A stretch of DNA of 64,000 bases from Fasciola hepatica (lineage: Eukaryota > Platyhelminthes > Trematoda > Plagiorchiida > Fasciolidae), in assembly GCA_948099385.1 (NCBI GenBank), contig CANUEZ040000062.1, positions 1,984,001-2,048,000 of the forward strand. The letters run 5' to 3'. The notes below the pieces were generated by a model. It was not told the DNA's origin and did not search any database. It saw only the letters and a program-made list of their open reading frames with translations. How positions within the stretch are numbered: position 1 is the stretch's first letter; the number at the start of each line of letters is the position of its first letter. The position numbers and the translations under genes were made by a program. This document shows positions 47,335 to 58,829 of the stretch, piece by piece.

Positions 47335-47940
47335 CTATCTCCTGCGAGAGGATAAGTCGGCTCCATGGATATCGCGAAGGTTTCGTGAATAATCATAGAG
47401 AGTCGCGGGAGTAGGGTACGAAGCGGTGTCCCCAGCACCGTTCGGCCTTTTTGTTCGAGGTTGCACCTCTAGCCCTTGCACACCCAAGTGCAGACTGCAA
47501 GGCAGCAGGGTGTTCCCAGAGGAGCCGGTGACCTGCTGTACGGTTCGTTCGCCTCCTCTGGAATGCCGGATCAAGCAGTTGAATAGGTCTCCTTTGTGGC
47601 CGTTGGATCAGTAGATCTCGTCGGCCCATTCAGAAGGATCTGTCTTCACATGCCGAACACCGTCTCGCCGAAGTTTTTTAGACCTCGGTAACCCTCAACC
47701 TGGTTTAGCCCGCCTGTCGAGCGGTTTGCCGGGGTGTGGCCGCTGATGCATGCTTCAGCTTCGTGGAGCCACAGGTGAGAGTTCGGTGAATGATGGAGAC
47801 CAAAGAGATGGAGGATGCCCCAAGGGACACGACAGCCAACCAACTCAGAAGTGCTACTCCTCTCAGACACCCCATACACCCCGCAACTGTGGTTACCGAT
47901 GCTTCATCCACTGACACGGTGACTATACTTGAGCAAGACA
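47335..47940 (-). repeat. GC-rich island, probable retroelement leader
   Basis: Base composition rises sharply against the surroundings, and several long frames overlap on both strands, as in the RTE 5' regions of this window. The minus strand encodes LEVQPRTKRPNGAGDT and NQVEGYRGLKNFGET. I recognise no domain and cannot assign a family. Confidence 0.4.
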
Positions 47941-48004
47941 GTTATCGGATCTAATAAGTTTCTCGACTGATCACCAGGACTAAGAGGGGGTAATCAAAAA
48001 CCCC

Positions 48005-49216
48005 GAAAGAGAACTCAGCTGGTTTTGCGTTGTCAAACATTTGTATTCGTATATTTTTATTACCCATTCTAAGATTGCGCCTGAACATCAAGCACAGCTA
48101 AATTTTCAACATCGAAACCCACGCCAGCCTTAGTGCAACAATGGATACTATTTCTTAGTGGATATTCTGAAGTGTATTGGTCAGTTATAGGACTTTTAAG
48201 GGCCGATTTCCCATTGCTTTTTCGGTTGGAATCAGAAAGGAATGGAATTTTGCTATCGGTGACTATTTAAAAAGCTTTGAGTGACATTAGTCCAATGACT
48301 AGAAAACGTTGCCGCATGATATTCTCCATTTTTGAGCGTGGATGGGATGACACATGGAAACAAAATTCCGGTATTGCTTAGATGCAAGGACGAATTATCA
48401 CTCACTGAAGAAGGTATTTCAATATCTTTTTTTTAATTAACTTGTCGACTCTAAGGCAAGCAGCTTCAAGAGAACTACAAGAAAATAATTGGTGTATTAA
48501 AGACATGAAACCAGTCGCACGGAAACATGTAGATGGCCATAAATTAAAGGTGATATGAGCGCATTGGTGATAAACTGTCAGAGGTGTATGCATAAACTGC
48601 ATCTTTGGGTGATAAGAATCGGAAATCACGTGCTGGGTTTTTGTGATCCCTTCTTTAGAAATTTCGGTGCTCCAGTCCTGGTTGGTTTCTATTTGCCGTA
48701 ACCTGAAGTCTCCCTCATTGGACCACCACAACAGGATTGGTAAAAAAAACCCAAAATGTTGCAGTTGAAAAGCACTACCCCAATTCCGGAGGAAATCAAA
48801 ACCTGGCTAGATAGAACTGGATGACACCAGTTACGCATTAGCCCAACCCTCGAATCCCCCCCCCCCTTGTCCCTGCCCAAACAGTAGTGGAAAAACGTTT
48901 CGTCGGAGCTTTTAGGTCGCAAACGTTTCAGCACCAGTCGAGTTGACATCATCAGCGAACAGGTAAGGTTGCCTCACTCCTCTGTATATATATGGAGCTT
49001 GCTCTGGGTGTGACCTTGACCTATGGGATGGCCTTGATCTTGAGAAGTTACCAATTATAGAAACTGGACCAGCTGACCTCTAGGCTCAAACTTCTAAATT
49101 TAGTAACTTGATCATTGACCTTTTGCAGTGCCGGCTGTATTCGTAAACTTGACTTCTTGGAAGTTTCGCTGTTCGTTTTTTGTCCCTTTTTTCTTTTGTG
49201 TGTAATAAGTGCTTGA
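48005..49216. repeat. Left arm of the palindrome
   Basis: About 1.21 kb. At least five substitutions from the right arm (for example at 48,246, 48,291 and 48,293). It includes a run of 11 C near 48,856-48,866, the same length in both arms. Confidence 0.95.
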
Positions 49217-49400
49217 GTTGTTTGTTTTTGTGCTTTTTTGAGCGTTTTTAGTGCTTCTCTTGTGTTTTTTTTTTTGTTTTTTGGTCGTTTTTTGGTTGTT
49301 TTTTGCATTTAGTGTGTTTTTGTTTGATATGCGCACGCGAAGAATTGGATTTCATGACTATGGGTCGGCAGCATCAAAGTTCAGTACTTCCCCGCTTGGG

Positions 49401-49679
49401 TTAGTTGGATTTCTTGCGCATCAGGAGAATGTAAATCCGATCCAGTTCAATGTGTTTATTGATTGAATTCGTTGAAGAAAGCCAGGCTTCCAAGAACTCT
49501 CTTGCGTGTCTCGTCGTTGCTTAGTCCAGAGTGTGAATTTCATCCAAATTGAACCCGTGTCCTTCACGATCCTCGTGAGCAGATATTTGGGAGAACGGAT
49601 CATGTCTCCTTGTAGCTAGTTTGTGCTCACGCATTAGTGTTGCAACTTCGCTCCCAGTGTGAACCACGTAATATATGAA
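49401..49679 (-). pseudogene. Penelope-like GIY-YIG endonuclease remnant in the loop
   Basis: On the minus strand YYVVHTG (the YIG half of the motif) is followed by REHKLATRRHD, AHEDREGHGFNLDEIHTLD, a TAA stop, then REFLEAWLSS, INKHIELD and the terminal MRKKSN with TAA at 49,401. This is the usual C-terminal half of GIY-YIG domains in Penelope-like proteins, including the REH basic block and the EAW helix. One internal stop, and nothing recognisable upstream, mark it as a 5'-truncated dead copy. Confidence 0.7.
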
Positions 49680-49813
49680 AAGAGAAGTCAGAATCACAAA
49701 ATTGCACTATATATCTCCAAGACGACTTCACAGCATCTCTACAAAGCGCATACTAAAGACTGCAATTGGTGTGACAGCTTATATATGAGAGAAGCACAAG
49801 AAACACAAACAAC

Positions 49814-51025
49814 GCAAGCACTTATTACACACAAAAGAAAAAAGGGACAAAAAACGAACAGCGAAACTTCCAAGAAGTCAAGTTTACGAATACAGCCGGC
49901 ACTGCAAAAGGTCAATGATCAAGTTACTAAATTTAGAAGTTTGAGCCTAGAGGTCAGCTGGTCCAGTTTCTATAATTGGTAACTTCTCAAGATCAAGGCC
50001 ATCCCATAGGTCAAGGTCACACCCAGAGCAAGCTCCATATATATACAGAGGAGTGAGGCAACCTTACCTGTTCGCTGATGATGTCAACTCGACTGGTGCT
50101 GAAACGTTTGCGACCTAAAAGCTCCGACGAAACGTTTTTCCACTACTGTTTGGGCAGGGACAAGGGGGGGGGGGATTCGAGGGTTGGGCTAATGCGTAAC
50201 TGGTGTCATCCAGTTCTATCTAGCCAGGTTTTGATTTCCTCCGGAATTGGGGTAGTGCTTTTCAACTGCAACATTTTGGGTTTTTTTTACCAATCCTGTT
50301 GTGGTGGTCCAATGAGGGAGACTTCAGGTTACGGCAAATAGAAACCAACCAGGACTGGAGCACCGAAATTTCTAAAGAAGGGATCACAAAAACCCAGCAC
50401 GTGATTTCCGATTCTTATCACCCAAAGATGCAGTTTATGCATACACCTCTGACAGTTTATCACCAATGCGCTCATATCACCTTTAATTTATGGCCATCTA
50501 CATGTTTCCGTGCGACTGGTTTCATGTCTTTAATACACCAATTATTTTCTTGTAGTTCTCTTGAAGCTGCTTGCCTTAGAGTCGACAAGTTAATTAAAAA
50601 AAAGATATTGAAATACCTTCTTCAGTGAGTGATAATTCGTCCTTGCATCTAAGCGATACCGGAATTTTGTTTCCATGTGTCATCCCATCCACGCTCAGAA
50701 ATGGAGAATATCATGCGGCAACGTTTTCTAGTCATTCGGCTAATGTCACTCAAAGCTTTTTAAATAGTCACCGATAGCAAAATCCCATTCCTTTCTGATT
50801 CCAACCGAAAAAGCAATGGGAAATCGGCCCTTAAAAGTCCTATAACTGACCAATACACTTCAGAATATCCACTAAGAAATAGTATCCATTGTTGCACTAA
50901 GGCTGGCGTGGGTTTCGATGTTGAAAATTTAGCTGTGCTTGATGTTCAGGCGCAATCTTAGAATGGGTAATAAAAATATACGAATACAAATGTTTGACAA
51001 CGCAAAACCAGCTGAGTTCTCTTTC
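49814..51025. repeat. Right arm of the palindrome
   Basis: Inverse of 48,005-49,216; followed outside the arm by a CT-rich run at 51,019-51,037. Confidence 0.95.
50068..50118 (+). ncRNA. Hammerhead-like motif in the palindrome arm
   Basis: CTGATGA (50,075-50,081) is followed after 19 bases by GAAACGTTTGCGAC. Penelope-like elements are known to carry hammerheads with minimal stem III, and ACGT here is self-complementary. However stem II and stem I pair poorly, so it would be degenerate at best. The same motif is present on the minus strand at 48,912-48,962, where it is in sense with the endonuclease. Confidence 0.3.
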
Positions 51026-51269
51026 TCTTTCTCTCTCTATGCAATATAGATTACTTGAAGTTGATGAAGGCAGAGTGACCACAATTTTAATTTATGGTCA
51101 CGTGATCAGAATCTTCCTTAATGCAAGATAGCAACTCGTACGCTGCTACACTCACAAGGTTCGACCTCCTTAACGATTTGGACGAAATTTATTGGTGATG
51201 GGCTATTCCATTTTTAAACTGTATGACAGTAAATACCCCATGTGTAAGCTCTATCTCAGGTAGTCTTCA

Positions 51270-54100
51270 ACTCAGTTTTGTTTTATTTATTGTATATTGT
51301 ACATATACCAGTTTGAACAGAGTTATACAATGCTTTTCAGCCAAAATAATACCGCCAAATTAAGTTACAGGGTAGAACGGGATCTCTTTTCAGACAGAAC
51401 GATATCCTTGTTTGTTAGGACACGTGCAAGAAACAGAACAACGGAATTCCTGTACAAAGGCAATCTGCAGGCAAGCAGTTTATACCTAGACAGGGTCGAT
51501 GCTTGGGACTGACAAAGAGTAAGATCAAAATGCGATGGGTGTGAAGTGTTAGAAAAGATTTTCTGTGCAAACGCAATGGATGCTGTTATGTGGCTAGTGT
51601 ATAGCTCCAAGACTAGGTCGTTTAGGGCTATACCAGTAGTAGAATTAATGATGAGTAAGCCTCTGCAAACGGTGACGAAGTCCTTTTTTAGTAGCCCTAG
51701 GAAAATGACAGGGGAACAACAAAGAATGTTAGGTAATATGTATTGTTTTACAAAAGTGGAAATAACAGACTGTGGGGCACTAAACTGCCTTAGTTTTCTA
51801 ATTTTATACGAGAAGCGACGCAGTTTTTCTACAGTGATTTCAAAGCACAAAGACCAATCAATATTATGCTGCAAAGTAACACCAGGATATTTCACGTGGT
51901 TTATACGTGCCGGGAGAATAGAATTATCGGTAGAAGTGTCCTAAATGAATCGAGAGCGATTGGGATCAAAAATCAACTATTTTGACATTTATTACTGTTC
52001 ATCATAAAACCAGACTGGTTAGAAAAGTTTTGAAAATGTGAAAGATTTGCAATGAATTCATCGAAGCCTAGTCTATTTGAGACAGACCTGGCCAAAACAA
52101 CGTCATCCGAACACATTTAGAGATGCAGGCTGGATGGGAGACAGGAAAATCACCGATGGAGGTTGAAAACAAACACGGAGAAAGGACAGCACCTTGAAGC
52201 TTATCGGTACAAGTTAAGAGATGCTTGTAGACCTTCCTGCCTACTTTGGTGCATTGTGTTCTTCCAGAGAAATAGTCATTCAGCCATTTCAATAAATATG
52301 CGGGGCAGCCAAACGATTCTCGTTTTCTGAGAAAAAGCGAGCAGGGTACACTATCAAAGGCTGACGTGCAGTCCAAAAAAACACTTCTGACTGACTTGCT
52401 GGAATCATTGGGGGATTTGGCAATATGGTGCACAATGGACGCTACTGCATCGACTGTAGAGCACTTGGATTTTTACGCAAATTGTAACTCGTCGGCCGGA
52501 TTTCTCACAGTGGTTTGAAAAAGAAGCAGCACAACGCGTTCTGTAAGTTTCAAGGCTGACCAAGATATAGCTATTGGTCGATACTTTGGGGTTCCGACTA
52601 GCTATGGAATTGTTTTGGTATAGGAGTAACTAATAACAGGACTCGAACAATCGGGAATAGAATGTGATTCCAGTGAATTGTTAATTACAGAAATCATCAG
52701 ACCACATACAGAATCAGCCCCATATCTAAGCAGCTCCGTTGGAAGACCTTTTGAACCAGTTGATCTGGTTACCTTTGGTAATTTGAGTAACTTGAAAAAT
52801 TCTATGGTTGATACCTCTTCAAATTCAGACGAGACAGACAGCAAGAAAATGGTAAGAGGGCCGTCTGATAGTCGGAGAAATTGGACACTGAGACGGTTTA
52901 CATCTACATTCACCTTCAGGGATTTCCCCGTCTGACCGCAAAGAAGCTTGATTCCACGCCACCTGTATTTGATATTTCGGGAGTTTACGAACTATCGACA
53001 GAAATTATCATCTGGTCGTTTAATCTGAGATTTTATCAAAAGTGAAAGTCGACTGACTTCATGTTTGCTTTGTATCTTGTAGGCTAATTATTTCCGCCTG
53101 TGTAGCTGCTTCAGGTGTGGAGAAACCACTCTTCCAGAGTGGATTCAAGCAGTTTCCATAAGACAACAAGTATTAAAAATCCGCCCAGTCACTTTCGTTG
53201 TGAAATTCACAGAAAAACAGAGAAGTGAACAGTCTTTTAACCACTATTTAACAACAGACAAATAGTGGTTGAGGATAATATGCCCTCCGTAGGAATGGTT
53301 CTTTGTTTGAAGCTTATCTGTTTCGAATTTGCGTGCGATAAATGACCTTGATGAGAGTATATTTTAAGCTTAAGACGCAATATGCAGTGATCACTGGAGC
53401 TAATGGGTGCTCTTAGCCTGACAGTGAACAGTTCTGAGTGGTTGGTCAGGATGTGATCTAACTGGGAGTTCCCACGAGTCGGAGTATGACAGATACTGAG
53501 AAGATCGAAGTATGACGGGAAGTGTTTGTGCGTGATTTAAGTCCCCCAACATCGTGTGAAGATTCTCATCAAGCATAGACGCAATAAAAGGAACGAATGA
53601 ATCATAGAAAATGTTAACTGAGGTTTGTGAGCATTGTGGTGCTACGTAAATGTTGTTGATGATGTCTTGACCGAAACGAGAGAATCTAGGGCGACATGAT
53701 ACAGCTAAACAATCGATGCCATTATATGAGTAGGAAAAAATTACGGAGGACTTACCACACCACTCAGACTTAATGTAGATGGCAAAGCCGCCATCATTTT
53801 CTTCTTGTATAGCATATGGTCCTGACGGAACCAGGTGAACACTTCTGTTTGCACCACAGCGTCATTCATATTGTTATTCAGTCAATTTTCTTGCAAACAC
53901 ACAGGACAGGTATTTTTAAAGCTACGGGCTATGAGCAGGTATGTAAGATCCAACTGCTTGTTGCAAAGGGAACGCGCATTATTACATGACACCAGGAACA
54001 GTCATACTGCTTGGCGTTGTACATTTACGAGCAGCCTACCAACCAGCTCTTTTTTGTTTCGTTGCATGATGGTTCCAGTTTTCGACTTCAGATAGAGGGG
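51270..54100 (-). pseudogene. CR1-like non-LTR retrotransposon, heavily mutated
   Basis: A minus-strand element read from about 54,100 to 51,270. Endonuclease region: ARSFKNTCPVCLQENWLNN (54.0-53.85 kb), GGFAIYIKSEWCGKSS and GIDCLAVS (53.7 kb), AQCSQTSVNIFYDSFVPF-like text, then SQLDHILTN and SSSDHCILRL (53.4 kb). Reverse transcriptase: RSTGSKGLPTELL (52.8 kb), FLDCTSAFDSVP, YFSGRTQCTKVG and GAVLSPCLF (52.4-52.1 kb), then the C-terminal KYPGVTLQHN block (51.9 kb) to LLACRLPLYRNSVV (51.4 kb). The YADD box is lost (KCVRMTLFWP near 52.1 kb). Many stops. The 3' end is A/T-rich near 51,280, with a TACAATATACAATAAATAA-like tail on the minus strand. Confidence 0.85.
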
Positions 54101-54104
54101 AACA

Positions 54105-54770
54105 CATTTTGTTGTTCAAGCACGTCTTTTATCGATAGCATAAACAGCTTTGAATAATTACGAGTGCGCAACAGGCCAATGATGGATTAAATAGAATAAG
54201 TAGTTCCGAAAAAAACAATTCCAAAGGCGGACCAACACCTAGCAAAGCCGTTCAAAGGGAGCATGATGAAAACCAGATCGTTCAAGCAACAGTGCCTGTT
54301 CACAACTAACAAGAACCGTAATTGAACAAACCAGCTTCCGCCCTTCGATATTGATCTCCAGAACTGAAGCAGGTAGTCTCATGATTGATAGACTAAGGAA
54401 TGTGTACACTTTTATCTTCATGGTCTAGCTGGCTTGGAAAATAGTAAATTGAGTGATCTATTAATGGCATTGGTAAGTCGAACTACAGTGCATGTGATTA
54501 TTCCAAAGCTAATGATTTTTCTAAAAAATCCATTGATAATAAGAAACTTATGTCCAGTTCAACCAAATCAGATGTTTTGGAAACTGCTATCACTGAAATT
54601 GCAAGTCATTTTGGTTGTGAAACTGGTCCACGATATATATATATATATATAATCACACTTGTCTGGTTTCAGACTGTACGTCAAACAAAACGTGACACAA
54701 TCAGGGAGGAAGGGGTAGATAGTCCGAGTCCATGATTTGTTTGTCCTACTGCCAAGTAGCCCAAGCCAAA
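54105..54770. other. No recognisable gene; short (AT)n at 54,634-54,650
   Basis: Sequence upstream of the CR1-like element; it may include its leader but shows no motif. Confidence 0.4.
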
Positions 54771-54779
54771 GCAGGTGGT

Positions 54780-55330
54780 TTTCTTAGGGATCCACAACCG
54801 AGGCCTTCAGCTATCCAGAGCTTAACCCTCAAGGCAGCGGGACGAAACGCGGGATCCGTAACCCACTGGAGGCCGGTGACTGGTTCCTCGATTCATTCGT
54901 CCTTCGGATGAAGCCAAACTTCCTGGGTGCCCAGTGCACCTCTCCGCCAAAGATGCCGGTTTGCATACCAATGTACGCCTCATACGCCACCCGTGGTTGG
55001 TTTGGAATCATGGTTTGGGAATCTCCCTTAGACTAACTACTAGTCAGCCAACGCGGTGGAGAGCTTGGGGCATTTCCTTTCGTCCTATCACTTTAGTGAG
55101 AACACTTCCGCCGTGAGAAGGCAGTAAGTAGGACTTTCTCAGCAGAGGCTGTGTTAGACGCTAGGTCACTAGGGCGCATTTCGAGAGGCTTCCAGGACAA
55201 GTAGCCATCTCGGAGTCTGAGACATCCACCCCCGACCATGCTGAGGCATTTGGAGAACGAAGATATGTCACCGGATGAAAGTATTTCGTTTACTCTTGTC
55301 GATCATGAAAGCCTGAGGGAAAACGAATGC
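54780..55330. repeat. GC-richer repeat fragment
   Basis: GC content is clearly above its surroundings. An AAGGCAGCGGGA stretch near 54,832 is shared with 15,458 at the RTE 5' region. Probably a retroelement leader fragment, not classified further. Confidence 0.4.
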
Positions 55331-55339
55331 TTTTCTTAT

Positions 55340-56980
55340 GGACTGGAAATGAGGCCCTCTGTCCCGAGGCCACACTCAGTTGCTAATATGGATGAGCTCT
55401 TCACACGACGTATCTGACTATTCAAACCGCGAAAAATATAAAACATTCTGTGCGCAGTAGCTTCGTATTCAATGATCAGAAAATGAGGGATTTTGATCAA
55501 TCAGGGGCATCCAGAACGTTATATTTGCACTTTCTGGATAAGACAAAATTAAACGGAAGTATATCGTGACAGATGAAGCGTCTTGTGTCAGCGGTGTCAT
55601 GTGCTTTTCCGTATTTAAATAATTGTAATGATGATCAGCGGGTTGACTGGTTCAGCTGATCTAACTCTTAAATTCTCGTTTTTTGGAAGGGTTTCTGATG
55701 GTGAAACTGTTCACTACTTGCAACTGACTGGGTTGTTGTGAAGCGCTGCGCACCGCTTTTCTGCTGCCTGTGACAAAAGCTATTTACGATGACAACTGAC
55801 ACACGGTTCTTCCCTTTATTCATCGAGTCGTTTCTAGTTCTGTAACAAAGGAATAGTTATAGGGAGTACGTACTTCTTTTCTCAGTAGTTGATGTGTTAG
55901 TGAACCCAGTTAGTGAAAGCTCAAAACTCCCTCTCTTTCTTCTTATTTAATTTCCTTTCATTTTATAATGGTAGTACAATACTGCAGGGAGGAATTCGCG
56001 GCCTATTCGGCGCTGCCAACTGGGTGAAGTAACCGGCGGTAGTGTGAGGACTGTAACCCCCGGGAGAGACGGGTCTGAAGTCCACCGCTGGTCAACAGTC
56101 CTTAGAACCTGTTCGCGTCGGATCTAGAATAACTGGAGGTTCTCTCAGTTGTCTCGCGTGACAATATCAGTGACTTAATCAATAGACATTAGTTATGTCA
56201 GTAACCATATAGATACGCGACACAAGTTGTCTTCTCTCCAAAAAAGCAAGACAAAAGAAACATGGGTGAAAGAAACAACGTTTCTGCATATCAAATCCAA
56301 ATATCTCCCTGAGTAATATTGTTGTGAATATGATAAACAATATAAATTTACCTTAGGTTCTGAAACGAACAACGAGACAATAATGTCACTCGGTAACCGT
56401 GATGTAGCAACACAGTCTAGGAGGATCACTGATTTCTTCATCTCTTTTGTCTCCGTATCACTTTACCATCACTTTTGAAGGTTCTTGCGACCTGGTTGGT
56501 CGAGTAAGAGATCCCTTGACGCTTTCGATCAAGTGGATTACATACGCACCACGTGCACGAGAAGTGGTTACTTTCCGGCCGAACTTTCAATACGGCTAAT
56601 TTTTCATCACCACATGAGCGTACACCGGGTAATCAATTTTGCGGGCTGACACAGTCCAGATGTTACCTATACTTTAAGAAATGGTGTATGATCTATACTT
56701 TCCATCTGATACATCTACGAGTGACGGCTACCAAAAAGAAACAAATATCGTTCTTCAACGGAAGAAACCAACAAAATATTGGGAACACTCACTAGCAATG
56801 CATTTCTGATCGAATTCACGTGCACTGTGATTAATTTGATCAATCGTAGGATAACTTACGTGTTCAGTCCAAATCAGTTGCATTGACTGCAGCATGCTGC
56901 CGTACAGCTTTGACCAAATTCAAATTGTGCACAACGCTATCGTGTAAACGAGGTGTTAACCAACCAGCTCATCTCGTGGA
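55340..56980. other. No recognisable gene
   Basis: Mostly anonymous. A short GC-rich patch at 55,985-56,110, containing CCCCCGGGAGAGACGGG, may be another repeat scrap. A 56.48-56.53 kb stretch loosely resembles a tRNA but lacks a B box. Confidence 0.45.
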
Positions 56981-56999
56981 ACTGTGCCGGCCTAGGTTG

Positions 57000-57295
57000 G
57001 GATATCAAGATAAGGCTGCAGCTTGGCGTGGGGTGAAGGCCTGCATGCCTCCATCACCCAAAGAGCTATGCAGAATGGCTTCCTTAGGACGGAGATGCAA
57101 TCACGCCTCAAAGGTCAACGGGTAGAGGCCAGAGGAAGTCCAGTCTCTAAACCAGATGCTGGTTGGTATCATTTCGCTGGAATTGTACAATTGTGCAGAA
57201 CGAGATTCCGGCCATTATTCTTGTGTGGCCAGAAACAGTCGTGGTGAAGACGAGACCAGTTGCAAGGTGGTGGTTGAGGGTGAGTTGTTTTTTCA
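57000..57295 (+). repeat. RTE 5'-region fragment
   Basis: GGCGTGGGGTGAAGGCCTGC, CAGAATGGCTTCCTTAGGAC and GTAGAGGCCAGAGGAAGTCC align with the 5' region of the RTE at 15,490-15,720 (opposite strand). Conceptual LKGQRVEARGSPVSKPDAGW parallels LTGQWVEVRQSPVSW there. The fragment is isolated, with no endonuclease following. Confidence 0.6.
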
Positions 57296-57299
57296 AGCC

Positions 57300-58384
57300 C
57301 ACTAGCGAATGTGATATCCCCCCCCCTCCCCCAGTCTCAAACAGTTCTCACGTTTCATTGCATCATATCAAATGTAAAATAGACTCATGCACATAGCAGC
57401 CTACAAACAAAAACATCACGAGATAACCCCCAAGACACTATAACGATTGTAAAATCGGTTATTCTAGTTGTGTATCCTTTGTGACAGACGAATGACAAGT
57501 CTTCTCCTCTGCTATGAAACATGCAGGTATGTGAGTTACGATAACCCCGGTCATCCTAACGGTTGCCATAAATGACCGTTTTTGATAGTCACGTGAGCGG
57601 AATCGAGCATGGCAGAAAGAGGGCAATTATCAAACACAAGGAGCAGTTATAAATTTGTTTGTATAGTATATCGTGTCTTGTAAACCAAAACCATGACATT
57701 TATTCTTCGACATTCAGATATTAAACCATCATCTGAATAGACAGCTATTGATATTCTTCTCTAATTCATACACATCTGAAAATGTAAACACTATCACCGT
57801 CTGTGTGGTTGTATTTATCTTTTTCTAGTGGAAGAAATCGATTATTCAATCAAGGTGACAAACTACTGCTTTTAGCTCTGCTTTTGACATTTTAAATTAA
57901 ATTCTGTCAGTGCGTTAAACCTTGCGATCAATAGTTCCGTTTGTTTCGGAGACTCAAAGCCACATTGGCCGAGAGGAGTGATTTGAATATCAGATTATTG
58001 AATAAATCAGCAGCCACAAAACTAGCAAAATGTACGGATATTTCTTTACTGGAATAACCATGGAGTCATTTCCGATAGGAAACTTGAGCCATGTACGATG
58101 GTCGAGTACGCTGACTGTGACAGAATGCATTGTATGAACTTAGTTAAGTGATATGATATGGTTGCGACAAGCGCAATGACGCGAGGCAAGAACGTTACAA
58201 GAAAAGGGACCGAATCAAAGAACGTATAGGTTGTTTTGTTTTGTAATATTCCGAGTGATATCCGTTACCGTTCGTCCTTCCGTTTTTTTTCTTTAGATAA
58301 TATTTATATTAACATTCTTAGTTCAGTCACGACCTCCCCGACATCGTCTCCAACACCTGTTTTTGCTTTTCTTATACTCTACAG
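57300..58384. other. Probable intron ahead of the terminal exon
   Basis: AT-rich, no gene seen. It ends in a pyrimidine-rich tract and ACAG directly before 58,385, a good 3' splice site. Confidence 0.5.
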
Positions 58385-58818
58385 CTAGCCGTGTCAAACG
58401 GTTCCTCAGTGCACATAGCGGTGATCGTCGTCTTCGATCGAGCAGTCAACAACCGACAAGTTATCGATCGGATACAAGTCGTAGTCGATTTGATTCGTTG
58501 ACCCGTGTGTCCGAACGTCACGCTTCCGAGACACGGGAGATTCGAGAAACACGGCAAACGGTTGTCGATTCTGAAGAGATTCATGAGACTCGAGATTCAT
58601 CCGGAAAGTGGGAGACTCGTCGGGAATCGCGCACACTAAAACACATAGTGGAACGACGAGACTCGACTGCTAGCAGTGAGCAGGATCCGTCCACACCGAG
58701 AGGCACTGCTCCTCGAGTGAAACAGGAATTGCAAGCACCTCCGCAATTACAAGTCGGCCAGCCATTGGAGTTGAATGTAGAATTCATGGAGTCCAAGACA
58801 CCATCTACCGTTAGCTAG
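58385..58818 (+). CDS. Terminal exon of a host gene, Ser/Arg/Glu-rich
   Basis: After a TTTTTGCTTTTCTTATACTC tract and ACAG acceptor, the exon enters in phase 1 and encodes 143 full codons ending in TAG at 58,816. The protein is hydrophilic: SRVKRFLSAHSGDRRL, a Ser/Arg stretch, a charged repeat-like part (ETREIRETRQ, EEIHETRD), and a Pro/Gln-rich end (QAPPQLQVGQPLELNVEF). No domain recognised; it is probably disordered. Phase and composition fit direct or indirect joining to the PTB-like exon ending at 27,454, where the split codon would be CCT (Pro). The joining is inference, and intermediate exons may exist. Confidence 0.6.
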
Positions 58819-58829
58819 TTTTTGAACGG

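Larger units (their letters stand above)
48005..51025 (-). mobile_element. 3-kb palindrome: Penelope-like copy with inverted 3' end
   Basis: Two arms of about 1.2 kb (48,005-49,216 and 49,814-51,025) are inverse copies with no indel (paired coordinates sum to 99,030) and only a handful of single-base differences. The roughly 600-bp loop encodes, on the minus strand, a GIY-YIG endonuclease remnant ending at 49,401. The left arm is therefore the 3' flank of a 5'-truncated Penelope-like element, and the right arm an inverted copy of that flank upstream of it. This repeats the plan of the 23.4-24.7 kb copy. Open frames inside the arms occur twice but show no domain. Confidence 0.78.

Noticed and set aside
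48402..48952. Paired open frames of 109 and 87 codons in the palindrome arms
   Set aside because: They appear twice only because the arms are inverse copies; no domain, and they lie in the 3' flank of a Penelope-like element.
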